Assembly: GCA_022559845.1 (NCBI GenBank)
Contig: CM040118.1
Coordinates: forward strand, 161,158,331 to 161,222,330
Direction of reading: 5' to 3'
DNA length: 64,000 nucleotides
Origin: Amorphophallus konjac
Lineage: Eukaryota; Streptophyta; Magnoliopsida; Alismatales; Araceae
The notes under the pieces were generated by a model that saw nothing but the letters and a program-made list of their open reading frames with translations, was not told the DNA's origin and ran no database searches. Position 1 is the stretch's first letter. Each line of letters starts with the position of its first letter. A program made the translations under genes and the position numbers. This document shows positions 1 to 10,477 of this stretch, piece after piece.

Positions 1-149
1 GGTGGGTGCTCTCCCATTTGACTTCTGGGCATACTCCGAATAAGGGGGGATGCTGTCAAAATTTTCTTCTGAAATTTTCTTTTCTATGTTCTTCTTCATA
101 TCATCTTATTATCTCCTTTTCTTGGTTTTGTGCTTGTAGCTCGCTGAAA
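1..149 (+). other. Upstream region of the antisense PMD gene
   Basis: This is a T-rich stretch before the first convincing ATG at 150. A pyrimidine-rich tract ending in TTGTAG at 139 could be a splice acceptor of a leader intron. No promoter can be assigned because the window starts here. Confidence 0.3.
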
Positions 150-904
150 ATGGCTTCTTCTTCTAGCCGTGTTGCTTCCGGCACTGCTGATGTTGACTCT
201 TCTCCCCAGGGCAGGGCTTCCGGTCCAGTTGTGACTTGGAGGAATGTCGGACAGTTGGACCGGGGTCTTGGGAGGATCGCCATAATCGACGAGTCCTCTG
301 ACTCCGAAATAGATACAGTATCCGCCTCTCGCATTGTGACTGTCGAGGGGGGACTGGACTTCAGTCGCGATGACGGATATCGCCCGGACTTCCCGAAGGA
401 CCGTCACCTCGCGCCCTTCATTTGCACCTTCAACGTATCTGGGAAGAGGGACGTCATGCTGGCTCGGATGGTGGAGCGGGCCATGTTACTGGACTGGGAC
501 AGCTTGAAAGGTTCTGTGTATCGTGGCGATACTATCTACCTTCCGGGGGAGCGGCGTAAGTGGGACGCCGTCTTCGGAGTAACAGAGCTAGAGGTAGAGC
601 AGAAAATGTTAACATGGGCTCCAGAGTTCACACCAGCCAGGTGGGACAACACCGTAGGTCGGGTCAACAGGGAGAAGCCCGGCTACGGTTTATTTTTGGC
701 ACCCATCAAGTGGGGCTATAGAGACGAACCATTTGTGCGGAATTGCTTGGCTGTTCAGTTCAAATTCCAGTTGGCAGCTGGGTGGTTTGCAGACACGAAG
801 GTGACAGATGCTCATCTCTTCCGTGTAGGGGCAGTAGAATTTAAAGAATATGTTCTGAAAGAGTATGCACCGCTGCTGGTCAGGGCCGGGGTGTACCACA
901 GTGT
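150..904 (+). pseudogene. PMD (plant mobile domain) antisense gene of E4, 5' part
   Basis: The reading frame starts at the ATG at 150 with a Ser/Ala-rich leader (MASSSSRVASG). It then enters a domain with the spacing and aromatic pattern of the plant mobile domain (PF10536, 'aminotransferase-like' PMD). It is cut at 904 by E0. If E0 and one copy of its GTATG target duplication are ignored, the frame continues without a shift into the sequence at 7711, in the middle of the PMD core. As it stands, the frame runs into the E0 LTR and ends at 1013, which would add a short LTR-encoded tail. PMD proteins in plants are linked to silencing and transposable elements, and PMD copies are frequent in Tat-type elements. 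The molecular role of this copy is unknown. The strand is opposite to E4 gag-pol. Confidence 0.75.
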
Positions 905-909
905 GTATG
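905..909. repeat. E0 target-site duplication, left copy (GTATG)
   Basis: This 5-bp direct repeat directly abuts the TG start of the left E0 LTR. The partner copy is at 7706-7710. Confidence 0.92.
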
Positions 910-1506
910 TGGTGAGGACACGCGCCGCCTTTCTCGACGGAGCACGCGGAGCACGCCGGCATCTCTTTGGCTCGGTGACTACGGCATGGTTTAGAGGACC
1001 TTCTTTTACATGATGGCCATACCAGGCCTTGGTTTAGTCCCTGCGTGGACATGTTTATTCTTTATTGTGGACCTTTGTAGGCCAATTGGGGCCAATTAGA
1101 CCTTTATTGGGTGTGCTAGGCTCATTGGTTGGGCAATAGGACTAGTGGGCCACTTCTTGGTCCAACCTTTTGGCCCATTAGGGTTTTGGGCGCCCCTCTC
1201 ATCTCCTCCAAGAGGAGGAGGTGGCAGCCGCCCCACTCCTACTTTCTAGGAGTGGAGTGTGCGGCCCTCTCCTAGATTTTAGGAAGAGGGATGCGCATCC
1301 CCCTTTCCCTTCCCCATCCGGCCACCCCATCCCTCCTTTGGCCGCCCCCCCTTCCCCAATTCCCTCCTAGAATCTAGGAGTGGTGCGCCTCCCCCCTTTT
1401 CCCCCCCTAGCCAATGTGCGCACCCCCCTTTTCCCCATGCCACATTGCGCACACCCCCCCCTTTCCCTTGTGGCTAGGGTTTCAACCCTAGCCTTCCCCC
1501 TCCCCA

Positions 1507-1513
1507 TATAAAA
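1507..1513 (+). promoter_or_regulatory. TATA box of E0 5' LTR
   Basis: TATAAAA lies inside CCCCATATAAAAGATCTC, in the middle of the LTR, with a T-rich tract following. The same motif is at 6134-6140 in the other LTR. This fits the U3/R border of a plant LTR promoter. Confidence 0.55.
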
Positions 1514-3045
1514 GATCTCTTGTATTTTCTTTAGGAAAGAAATGAATAGATGCAAAAAATTGATTGAGCAGCCATTGGCGCAGCCACCCCTTGGAGAGGG
1601 CGACCCTCTCTTCCTCCTCTGCTCCTGCGACGGGAGCAACCCCGGGGTGCGACTCCCCATCCCCTCGGTGCGACGCCGAGGTTCTCCCTCCTTTCTACTT
1701 CGTCTCCGGTTCGTGTTCGCGAGTTCCAGATTCAGCCCCGAGTTGCAGCGGCGACCCTGTCCGGTGCTGATCGAATCTGAGCCCCCTCCTTTTTCTGTGG
1801 ATACGTCTACAAGTCAGCGACGCGTGGGTCTTGGTTTCGCCTCGATCCGAGGTCGGCACCACCCGTGGCGGATTTCCTCGTGAGCTAGCGCAGGAGCCTC
1901 CATCTCTACGCGCCCAGATCCCACCTCCTCCTTGCAAAAATCCCACAGGACGCACGACGCCGAGTTTGGAGCTGATTTCTTCAGGGTTGGTACCTCTCGT
2001 CGTCCTCTTTCCAACGCCGCCAACCTCGTCTCCTTCCGACGCCCGAGCTGTTCGTGGCGTCCGTTCCCGTGAAGTCGCGCGGATCTGTCCAGTCCACCCA
2101 GCGCCAGAAGACCCGGCGACTTCCCGAGTTCACGGCGTCCAACCTCGACCAGATCTGGTCGAGCCCTTTTGTCCGGACCTGCTGCTCTGCGTCCCCAGCG
2201 TCCTCCCTCAAGCGGAGCCTCGTTCGTCTTCCAGAACAGCGAGTTACCATTTTCCCCGCTCGACAGCACTGTTCTGGAGGCAGTTTTCTTGTCCCCACTT
2301 GCAGGTGCGGCCACGGCTACTTCGATCGGAATCTGAGGGCGCCCTTTGGCCGAGGCTTCCTCCTGCGACCTAACTGCGCGCCGTCGCTGACGGCACCCCA
2401 ATCGGATCCCGGAGCGGACCGTGAGAGCCCTTTTCGCCGAGTCGCGCGTTGCTGCGATTCTGCCGGTCGGCGTCCGGGCCTTCCTCGCGATCAACCCCTC
2501 CACCGAGTGCCGCCCGTCAGCCCGTGTATCGGCCGCCCCGAATGGAGTTGTTGTAGCCTGTTATCTCCCTGCGAGGAGTGGGCACCATTGCTGGCTTGTA
2601 CCTATTCTTTCATTGTGTGTATCGGGGTTGTCGGTCTCGGCCGGGGTTCCTTCCCCACGCCTAGGCGTGGAGGTACGTGCGACGCTCCCCCCCTTGGCAT
2701 TTTACTTTACTAGTATGTGATTTTGTATGCCGCGTGAGAGTGTAGGGATCCTAGCTAGCATTCAACACCGCGAGATCGTGAGTGAACGTATCCCATTCCG
2801 TGGCCCTAGTCGAGCACCGAGCTCGGACTAGACTCCTATAGTTGCGCGTCGGCTCCTTTGCCGCTTTGATCCACTCGCTTCCCTCATAGGGACGACCGTG
2901 GACTTGGGTTTCTTGTTGAGAGACGCCTCTCTTCGGAGGGACAGTACGGAGGTCGATCTATCGGCTTGCCTTGTCGCGTGTGAGTGCTGGCCGCACTTGG
3001 TCTTCATCATAGGTTTAGTCCATTTGTCAGTCCCGTCCCGCATCA

Positions 3046-3077
3046 AATTTGGTATCAGAGCATATTGTCCCGCATCA
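3046..3077 (+). repeat. 32-bp LTR terminus plus primer-site duplication
   Basis: The LTR seems to reach its natural end, CCCGCATCA, at 3045. It then continues with AATTTGGTATCAGAGCA and a second TTGTCCCGCATCA ending at 3077, after which the real primer-binding site follows. The extension therefore contains a copy of the first part of the primer-binding site. The right LTR carries the same extension, ending at 7705. The related E2 LTR ends once only, at CCGTCCCGCATCA. Confidence 0.85.
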
Positions 3078-3081
3078 AATT

Positions 3082-3099
3082 TGGTATCAGAGCCAGGTT
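3082..3099 (+). other. E0 primer-binding site (initiator Met tRNA)
   Basis: TGGTATCAGAGCCAGGTT begins four bases after the LTR end. The first 12 bases are the classic plant initiator methionine tRNA primer site. Confidence 0.9.
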
Positions 3100-3373
3100 A
3101 ACCAGTTTGTTCTAACAAATTGGGGTCTTAGGTCATTCGAGTCTTTAGGTTGTCTAGGGTGCAATTGAGGCCTTAGAGTTATCTAGGTTGCATTGAGTCT
3201 CTTAGTTCATCTAGGTAACCCACCATTGCATTGTAATGTTAGGTTTGTGTCTAGTTAGAGTTTTGTCCTTGTCTCGTTGAGTCTTGCATGTCCAGCTCCG
3301 CGCCAACCCCATGGTGGTTCCTCGAGACCACATGTCAGATTAGTCATCCCTATTGGCCCGATTCGATGCTCTT

Positions 3374-5620
3374 ATGGTACGACCCCTAAGTGTCGCCCCT
3401 ACCACTCAGTCGTCAGGAGACCCGATCCCTATACCGATGACCGAGTCATTCCAGCGCCCTGTCATGTCCACTACCATCCTACCTAATGGGATGCATACGG
3501 AGATCGACTTCATCAGTAGGGTGTCGTCTAACTGTGTCTCACAAGACATTGTTGAGTCACTCTCTAAGACTGGGGAGATTGTTCTCCGTGATGGTTTAGC
3601 TTTTATCGAGTTTCAACGGTGGTTTGGCCCCGTTAAATATTTCGATGGCGCTTGGTGCAAGATCAGCACACTTGCTGGTCCATGCATCATTTTAGGGCGA
3701 ACTTGGTTGGAGGAAAGAAGTGCGACCATCGACCTAGATAGGAGGACTTGCACCTTACACCCATCTCACCTTCCCGGTGAGTTTGTCTTCCATGACGGCG
3801 TTACGCCGACCACCTCCATGTCATCACCTGGGTTTGTTCCAGTGAGTTACGAGGCTGAACAGGAGTTGATGGAGGAGTACCTAACTGAGGTTGAGGAGTT
3901 AGGGAGTGACCCCCCCCACATCATAGAGGACTCAGTTTCCACTCCCGAGAGAGAGGCTTCACCCTTAGACCCTCATATAGAGACATTCTTACCTTCCGAG
4001 GGTGAACTGGTCATTGGAGAGTCTTTAGCTAGCTGGCTAAGGGAGGGTCCACTTCTAGATGTCTCCATTCCTTGCTATACACCCATGGGACCAGCCCTCC
4101 CAATAATACCCCTTAACTCCTTTCACACCACTTTTCGGTCCTTCTGCTTTCTTGAAAATGTGAAGGACTTCCTTAGGAGTTTAGATTATCAATGGGAGTT
4201 GACTTATATGTTGACCTTAGGGTCTGACCAACCCTATAGTCATAGCTTTACACTCCCTGCTTTGGGGTCTATTACCTCGGTCTACACCATAGGACATATC
4301 ACATCCGAGGTCCTTTTATTATTTCCCATACCCATGGAGGTTGATTTTGTCCCCGCTTATGGTTTCACGGTCCCGAGGGAGGAACCTTGCCTTCCTTGCC
4401 TTCCTCATGAGCCTCTTGCCCCATACATGAGAGTGCCTGAAGGTGATTATCTGCACCTGGGCGAATGTTGCACATGGGCAAGTATTGTGAAGGGACCTGT
4501 CGGGAGGGGTCATCATTTCTTTGACCCTTTCGATCCCCTCCCTAGTGAGCCTCTCGACCCATATTCTTTTCCCCACCTTGTCGAGGAGGTCCACTATCAT
4601 ACACCACCTAGGCCTTCTAGTCAACACCTCACCTTACCGGCATCCAGATGCCCGAGCTTAGGAGGCCAGGGACACATGTCTCTTCCCCATGTTTCTTCAT
4701 GTCCACCATCATATAGGGGTTTGTCTCATATAGGGAATGTCATGAGTGAGTTTGGGCAATTTAGTCCCCATGAGTCTACCACATTCCGTAGGACACCCAT
4801 GCATGATAGATACAACTTTGGTTGTCCTGGTCCTCCCCGTGTTGACCAATCATGTAGGAGTCATAGGCATGCTAGGTCTGTGTTTGGATGTCCAGGACCA
4901 CCACTGCATTCACATAGGTATGAGTCAACACAGCTAGTTCGGAGTCTGCATCATCACCACCTCGAGGCCAGCAACGCACGTTATAAGGATCTAGCTGATG
5001 CGCATCGACGCACCCGTGAGTTCCAAGTGGGAGAGTACGTCATGATCAGGGTTAGACCTGAACGGTTCCCTTCGGGGGCTGTGAAGAAACTCCAGGACCG
5101 CGGTGCCGGACCCTTTCGAGTCTTGAAGCGAATTGGGTCGAATGCGTATGAGATTGAGCTGCCAGACGACTATGGGATCTGTTCGACGTTCAATGTTTCA
5201 GATCTGGTGGCATATCGGGATCCCGCGGTGATTCCCAGTGAGCTTTTTGGGCCTACCCCTCCTGTTGAGAGCATTACACCTTCTGAGCGTCCACCTCCTC
5301 CAGCCCCATTACAGACACGTGAGCATATAGATTGCATACTGGATGAGCAGGTGACCACGACCAGGAGCGGAGCCTACCAGCGCTTCCTAGTGCGCTGGAG
5401 AGGGCGCCCTGCGACAGACGACACCTGGATCACACGTGGAGAGCTGGAGCTGATCGACCCGGACCTGCTGGAGCATTACTTGAGCGACCGTGACCCTTAC
5501 TCGACGGGGTCGAGTTCTTCCCACCCGGGGAGAATTGGTGAGGACACGCGCCGCCTTTCTCGACGGAGCACGCGGAGCACGCCGGCATCTCTTTGGCTCG
5601 GTGACTACGGCATGGTTTAG
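3374..5620 (+). CDS. E0 protein: protease-like region, linker, integrase C-terminal region, chromodomain
   Basis: This is one uninterrupted frame of about 748 codons from the ATG at 3374. Near the N-terminus, a stretch ending in CIILGRTWLEERSATIDLD matches the second half of Ty3/gypsy retropepsins (ILG...WL). The expected catalytic Asp-Thr/Ser-Gly upstream is replaced by DFISRVSSN, so proteolysis is unlikely. A long Pro/His-rich linker of unknown function follows; it is shared with E2. From about nt 4960 there is an integrase C-terminal GPF/Y-type region (RGAGPFRVLKRIGSNAYEIE). At about nt 5320-5490 a chromodomain follows (FLVRWRG...DDTWI). The integrase catalytic core and RT are missing. The stop lies 28 codons inside the right LTR. 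The role is inferred as chromatin tethering of an element moved in trans. Confidence 0.85.
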   Translation: MVRPLSVAPTTQSSGDPIPIPMTESFQRPVMSTTILPNGMHTEIDFISRVSSNCVSQDIVESLSKTGEIVLRDGLAFIEFQRWFGPVKYFDGAWCKISTLAGPCIILGRTWLEERSATIDLDRRTCTLHPSHLPGEFVFHDGVTPTTSMSSPGFVPVSYEAEQELMEEYLTEVEELGSDPPHIIEDSVSTPEREASPLDPHIETFLPSEGELVIGESLASWLREGPLLDVSIPCYTPMGPALPIIPLNSFHTTFRSFCFLENVKDFLRSLDYQWELTYMLTLGSDQPYSHSFTLPALGSITSVYTIGHITSEVLLLFPIPMEVDFVPAYGFTVPREEPCLPCLPHEPLAPYMRVPEGDYLHLGECCTWASIVKGPVGRGHHFFDPFDPLPSEPLDPYSFPHLVEEVHYHTPPRPSSQHLTLPASRCPSLGGQGHMSLPHVSSCPPSYRGLSHIGNVMSEFGQFSPHESTTFRRTPMHDRYNFGCPGPPRVDQSCRSHRHARSVFGCPGPPLHSHRYESTQLVRSLHHHHLEASNARYKDLADAHRRTREFQVGEYVMIRVRPERFPSGAVKKLQDRGAGPFRVLKRIGSNAYEIELPDDYGICSTFNVSDLVAYRDPAVIPSELFGPTPPVESITPSERPPPPAPLQTREHIDCILDEQVTTTRSGAYQRFLVRWRGRPATDDTWITRGELELIDPDLLEHYLSDRDPYSTGSSSSHPGRIGEDTRRLSRRSTRSTPASLWLGDYGMV
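5527..5535 (+). other. E0 polypurine tract
   Basis: GGGGAGAAT lies immediately before the TG of the right LTR, the expected position for plus-strand priming. E2 has the equivalent GGGGAGAGT. Confidence 0.7.
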
Positions 5621-7705
5621 AGGACCTTCTTTTACATGATGGCCATACCAGGCCTTGGTTTAGTCCCTGCGTGGACATGTTTATTCTTTATTGTGGACCT
5701 TTGTAGGCCAATTGGGGCCAATTAGACCTTTATTGGGTGTGCTAGGCTCATTGGTTGGGCAATAGGACTAGTGGGCCACTTCTTGGTCCAACCTTTTGGC
5801 CCATTAGGGTTTTGGGCGCCCCTCTCATCTCCTCCAAGAGGAGGAGGTGGCAGCCGCCCCACTCCTACTTTCTAGGAGTGGAGTGTGCGGCCCTCTCCTA
5901 GATTTTAGGAAGAGGGATGCGCATCCCCCTTTCCCTTCCCCATCCGGCCACCCCATCCCTCCTTTGGCCGCCCCCCCTTCCCCAATTCCCTCCTAGAATC
6001 TAGGAGTGGTGCGCCTCCCCCCTTTTCCCCCCCTAGCCAATGTGCGCACCCCCCTTTTCCCCATGCCACATTGCGCACACCCCCCCCCTTTCCCTTGTGG
6101 CTAGGGTTTCAACCCTAGCCTTCCCCCTCCCCATATAAAAGATCTCTTGTATTTTCTTTAGGAAAGAAATGAATAGATGAAAAAAAATTGATTGAGCAGC
6201 CATTGGCGCAGCCACCCCTTGGAGAGGGCGACCCTCTCTTCCTCCTCTGCTCCTGCGACGGGAGCAACCCCGGGGTGCGACTCCCCATCCCCTCGGTGCG
6301 ACGCCGAGGTTCTCCCTCCTTTCTACTTCGTCTCCGGTTCGTGTTCGCGAGTTCCAGATTCAGCCCCGAGTTGCAGCGGCGACCCTGTCCGGTGCTGATC
6401 GAATATGAGCCCCCTCCTTTTTCTGTGGATACGTCTACAAGTCAGCGACGCGTGGGTCTTGGTTTCGCCTCGATCCGAGGTCGGCACCACCCGTGGCGGA
6501 TTTCCTCGTGAGCTAGCGCAGGAGCCTCCATCTCTACGCGCCCAGATCCCACCTCCTCCTTGCAAAAATCCCACAGGACGTACGACGCCGAGTTTGGAGC
6601 TGATTTCTTCAGGGTTGGTACCTCTCGTCGTCCTCTTTCCAACGCCGCCAACCTCGTCTCCTTCCGACGCCCGAGCTGTTCGTGGCGTCCGTTCCCGTGA
6701 AGTCGCGCGGATCTGTCCAGTCCACCCAGCGCCAGAAGACCCGGCGACTTCCCGAGTTCACGGCGTCCAACCTCGACCAGATCTGGTCGAGCCCTTTTGT
6801 CCGGACCTGCTGCTCTGCGTCCCCAGCGTCCTCCCTCAAGCGGAGCCTCGTTCGTCTTCCAGAACAGCGAGTTACCATTTTCCCCGCTCGACAGCGCTGT
6901 TCTGGAGGCAGTTTTCTTGTCCCCACTTGCAGGTGCGGCCACGGCTACTTCGATCGGAATCTGAGGGCGCCCTTTGGCCGAGGCTTCCTCCTGCGACCTA
7001 ACTGTGCGCCGTCGCTGACGGCATCCCAATCGGATCCCGGAGCGGACCGTGAGAGCCCTTTTCGCCGAGTCGCGCGTTGCTGCGATTCTGCCGGTCGGCG
7101 TCCGGGCCTTCCTCGCGATCAACCCCTCCACCGAGTGCCGCCCGTCAGCCCGTGTATCGGCCGCCCCGAATGGAGTTGTTGTAGCCTGTTATCTCCCTGC
7201 GAGGAGTGGGCACCATTGCTGGCTTGTACCTATTCTTTCATTGTGTGTATCGGGGTTGTCGGTCTCGGCCGGGGTTCCTTCCCCACGCCTAGGCGTGGAG
7301 GTACGTGCGACGCTCCCCCCCTTGGCATTTTGCTTTACTAGTATGTGATTTTGTATGCCGCGTGAGAGTGTAGGGATCCTAGCTAGCATTCAACACCGCG
7401 AGATCGTGAGTGAGCGTATCCCATTCCGTGGCCCTAGTCGAGCACCGAGCTCGGACTAGACTCCTATAGTTGCGCGTCGGCTCCTTTGCCGCTTTGATCC
7501 ACTCGCTTCCCTCATAGGGACGACCGTGGACTTGGGTTTCTTGTTGAGAGACGCCTCTCTTCGGAGGGACAGTACGGAGGTCGATCTATCGGCTTGCCTT
7601 GTCGCGTGTGAGTGCTGGCCGCACTTGGTCTTCATCATAGGTTTAGTCCATTTGTCAGTCCCGTCCCGCATCAAATTTGGTATCAGAGCATATTGTCCCG
7701 CATCA
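5536..7705 (+). repeat. E0 3' LTR
   Basis: This copy aligns end to end with 910-3077. It is 2 bp longer because of one extra C in a C-run near 6080 and one extra A near 6180. It ends CCGCATCA at 7705 and is followed by the GTATG duplication. Confidence 0.95.
6134..6140 (+). promoter_or_regulatory. TATA box of E0 3' LTR
   Basis: This TATAAAA is identical in context to the one at 1507. If active, this copy would transcribe outward into the 3' half of the PMD gene, which lies in the same orientation. Confidence 0.5.
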
Positions 7706-7710
7706 GTATG
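7706..7710. repeat. E0 target-site duplication, right copy (GTATG)
   Basis: This direct repeat of 905-909 follows the CA end of the right E0 LTR. Confidence 0.92.
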
Positions 7711-9762
7711 CATCTCGCTTCAGGTATCCCATTTCAAAAGGGCTGTGTTGCGGCATGTTCGAAGTATTTTTCCCGCAGTTCAATACTTTCTATACAGCAG
7801 AAGGTGAAACCTGTCTGGATCTTTGGAGCCTATCACAGTTATCGGGTCTGCCAATTGACGGAGAGCCCTATGAGGAGGTCTGCATTCATGACTTCATCAA
7901 GGACGAAACAGACGGCGAAGGTGAATATTACTTCGGCTATTCGTACCGGTACTTGATGAAGGCATACCGCTCCCTCTGCCTGACGCTGAATAGGGGATCC
8001 TCGAAGGGATACCAGCCCCGGGAGAAGAGCCGTAAATTGAGAGTCCGAGCGGGACATTGGATTCAGTATTTCTTCGGCGGCCCTTTGAGGTACAACGAGT
8101 TCCCTCACGTAGCTCCTATTGCGGGTAAGCCCAGCAGGCCACCTAAGTTCAAGTCAGAGCTGCCTGCTTCTCTTCGGGGGATAAGCCGCGGGGGGCCGAA
8201 TCCGATGGGGGCGGATCCCCTTACCCATTGTGCTGCCTACCTTACCTTCTGGATGTGTACTTTTGCCTTCCCGCAGGGGGATGAGACAGTTATTAGACCG
8301 GAGGCAATATACCCGGCTTGTCAGATGGCTTGGGGCATACGGCTTGCAATATGTCCAGTCGCACTGTGCCTGATTTACAAATCCATTGGAGATATTCATA
8401 GGCATCGAATCCCCCGCTCTTTTCGAACGGTGGGGCCGTTTCATTTCTTTAATGCCTGGGTGTGTAATTTATTTCCAGAGCTAGCTCCCAGGACTTTGCA
8501 GACAATGACATTGTATCCCAGAATGCTAGAGTTTGCAAGTGCTGAACCGGGTCCAGTGTCCCAGCAACTCTTCTCCATCCGTGGCCGACTGGCAAGGGTT
8601 CCGATGGATTCAGTGGGGACTATCCACTTTTGGAATTTGGCCGCACATTCATCTCCATTAGTGAACCGTCAGCGTGAGTGTAAGCTCGAGGCAGTGGAGA
8701 CTTTCGCACACTTCATTTCGGGCAACACTGTGACCCGGCCAGTCTTGGAGCCCGAACTCATTGACTGGGCTTTATCAATTTGTCCCAGTGTTTTAGTATT
8801 CAGAAAGGGGGGCGCATTTTATTTAGAACCCTACTATCCCTTCATGTTCGGTCGGAATTTCAGCTATGATCAGCATATTCCGCCCTCGGTCGCCCTGTTC
8901 CCTTTGGACAGCAGGTCAAAGCATGGCTCGACCGTTGTGGCCGAAGGTCGCTCCTGGTGGGACTATTTTCACCGCCGGGATGCCAACATTTTCAGAGTGC
9001 CGATGCCGAACCGAGTTCCCAGGGTCACTCCAGAGTATGTGAAATGGTGGAATGCTCGCACGAGCTTCTATCGCAATGCCTGAATGACATGTTGGGATGT
9101 GGCTGAGCGCACATTTCTGAGCCAGCAGCCTGGGCCCGTTTTTGACATTGACGAAGCCCATTTGAAGAGATTATTTTCCCACCGCCCGAAGGAGGCAGAG
9201 GCATATATAGCGAGCAGAAAAGCCATCAAGGAGGGAGTAACTGAACCACTGATACCCGTGCTTGCTGACATAAGTGAAGATGCTTTCACGCAGAATTTAG
9301 AACATCTATGCCAGATTGGTGGTTCACGCCTGGAGCTTCAGCAGTACCCGTTCCCTATCGAGGAGCCGCTCTCCAAAGTAGTTTCATGGAAGTGCGAGGT
9401 GGATCGCTTTTGCCCGTGTCGGGCGTTTGTTAATAGAGAGGACAGAACCCCGACATACTATCAACATACGTCTTGGCTGTTCGTCCTGATGAGCATCCAT
9501 GGACTGACCCTTGAGAGTCCTGTAGCTAATGTTCTGGACAAGCCTCTATTCGTATCTTTTCATTATGCCGATGTCTGGGGTTTTGACCACCTCGGCTTAT
9601 ATCATTGTATAGATTCCCGCGGGCATGCGGACTTGGCCGACCTGGTTGACAGGTGCAAAAAGATCGGTGACATATGCTGGCTTGTTCGGGAGGCTACCTC
9701 CCGAAGTAAGGAGGTGGCTTATCAGTATTGGCCACTCTCATCTTTTTACAAGGGCCGGGCAG
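7706..9762 (+). pseudogene. PMD antisense gene of E4, central exon
   Basis: This part resumes the PMD frame after E0. The region around GETCLDLWSLSQLSGLPIDG is the most recognisable PMD signature: a GE followed by a D(V/L)xxLxGLPI-type motif. The domain continues through a Trp- and Pro-rich stretch to about 9080. One in-frame TGA at 9081-9083 interrupts the frame, which reopens at once and stays open to a canonical CAG|GTAAGT splice donor at 9762/9763. The sequence around the stop (NA*MTCWD) is consistent with CGA having become TGA. Without the stop and E0 the gene would be open over all four exon junctions described below. Confidence 0.75.
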
Positions 9763-9838
9763 GTAAGTGCTCCTCCGTTGACATGTAGATTAGTTCGTTG
9801 CTCAGCTCCTTCATAATGGCATGTGCTTCATTTGACAG
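9763..9838 (+). other. Candidate intron 1 of the PMD gene
   Basis: The 76-bp interval begins GTAAGT after CAG and ends TTTGACAG. Removal keeps the reading frame (phase 1) and removes the stop in the TAG of ACATGTAGATT. This is the strongest intron of the set. Confidence 0.75.
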
Positions 9839-10123
9839 ACCATCCGGATATCAAGCAGCAGGGACTTTATAGAAAAATTATCTCTCAGGGGCAGAAACCG
9901 GAATATTTTGAGGTTCCTGCACCAGTGCCGACTACTACTCCACTGCCGCCTGGCAAGAAGAGAGCGGCCTCCGCGATGAAGATTACAATAAACCGAGTGA
10001 AGAAAGCTCGGAAGACTTCTTCAAAGCGGCCTTCGACTGACGCGGCTAAGACTCCCCTGCCCGAGGTGCCATCATTCGAGCAGTTTGCTGCTCAGAAAGA
10101 GGTCAGCCAGCAAGCAGACGAAG

Positions 10124-10210
10124 GTGACATCATTATCCCTTTGCGGTTCTAAAGGAATGCTCTTTTCACGACATTTTCATCCTTCTGACGTCTTCTTTGT
10201 ATAACTTCAG
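10124..10210 (+). other. Candidate intron 2 of the PMD gene
   Basis: This 87-bp interval has donor AAG|GTGACA and acceptor ATAACTTCAG. It contains an in-frame stop, and its removal joins the flanking frames in phase 1. The donor is weaker than that of intron 1. Confidence 0.55.
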
Positions 10211-10390
10211 CTCCCGGAGTGGTTGACACCACGGGTGTTGAGGAATCCTTCCTGGAAGCAGGAGAGATAGGGCCTTCCGTCACAGCCACAGCAGGGGCGA
10301 CTGAGATAGCTGGAGCAGCAGGGAAGAGTCTCCTCGCTATTGAGGAGGATGTCAGACTTCCTTCTCCTACGCCTGCCGGCGAGGCTGAGG

Positions 10391-10477
10391 GTGAGCCGAA
10401 CAACTATAGTTCTTTAGACTCCCCTTTTTATTGAGCTTTCCGTCCTGCCTTATGCACTTGTTTTGTTGTGATGGCAG
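10391..10477 (+). other. Candidate intron 3 of the PMD gene
   Basis: This 87-bp interval has donor GAGG|GTGAGC and a T-rich acceptor ending TGATGGCAG. It is phase 1 again, and it removes the stop at about 10432. Confidence 0.65.

Larger units (their letters stand above)
910..3077 (+). repeat. E0 5' LTR
   Basis: This is a long terminal repeat nearly identical to 5536-7705, with TG...CA ends. It holds a TATA box at 1507-1513, pyrimidine-rich and GC-rich stretches, and a 32-bp terminal duplication at 3046-3077. Open frames inside it (for example 1542-2713) lie in GC-rich noncoding sequence, overlap in several frames and are repeated in the other LTR. I do not call them genes. Confidence 0.95.
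910..7705 (+). mobile_element. E0: non-autonomous chromovirus-derived LTR retrotransposon
   Basis: This is a complete element flanked by GTATG duplications. It has LTRs of 2168 and 2170 bp that begin TGGTGAGG and end CCGCATCA, an initiator-Met primer-binding site right after the left LTR, a short internal region of about 2.46 kb, and a GGGGAGAA purine tract before the right LTR. The only gene is one open frame with a protease-like region, an integrase C-terminal region and a chromodomain. RT, RNase H and the integrase core are absent. By eye the two LTRs differ by eight substitutions and two 1-bp indels, so the insertion is young. E2 is a more decayed member of the same family. Confidence 0.93.

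Noticed and set aside
1542..2720. Several overlapping frames on both strands in the E0 LTR
   Set aside because: They sit in a GC-rich LTR leader, overlap in several frames, recur in the second LTR at 6188-7348 and show no domain.
7677..9083. PMD as an intact host gene
   Set aside because: The frame that starts at 7677 begins inside the E0 LTR. The true gene starts at 150, is split by E0, carries two in-frame stops, and lies antisense within E4.
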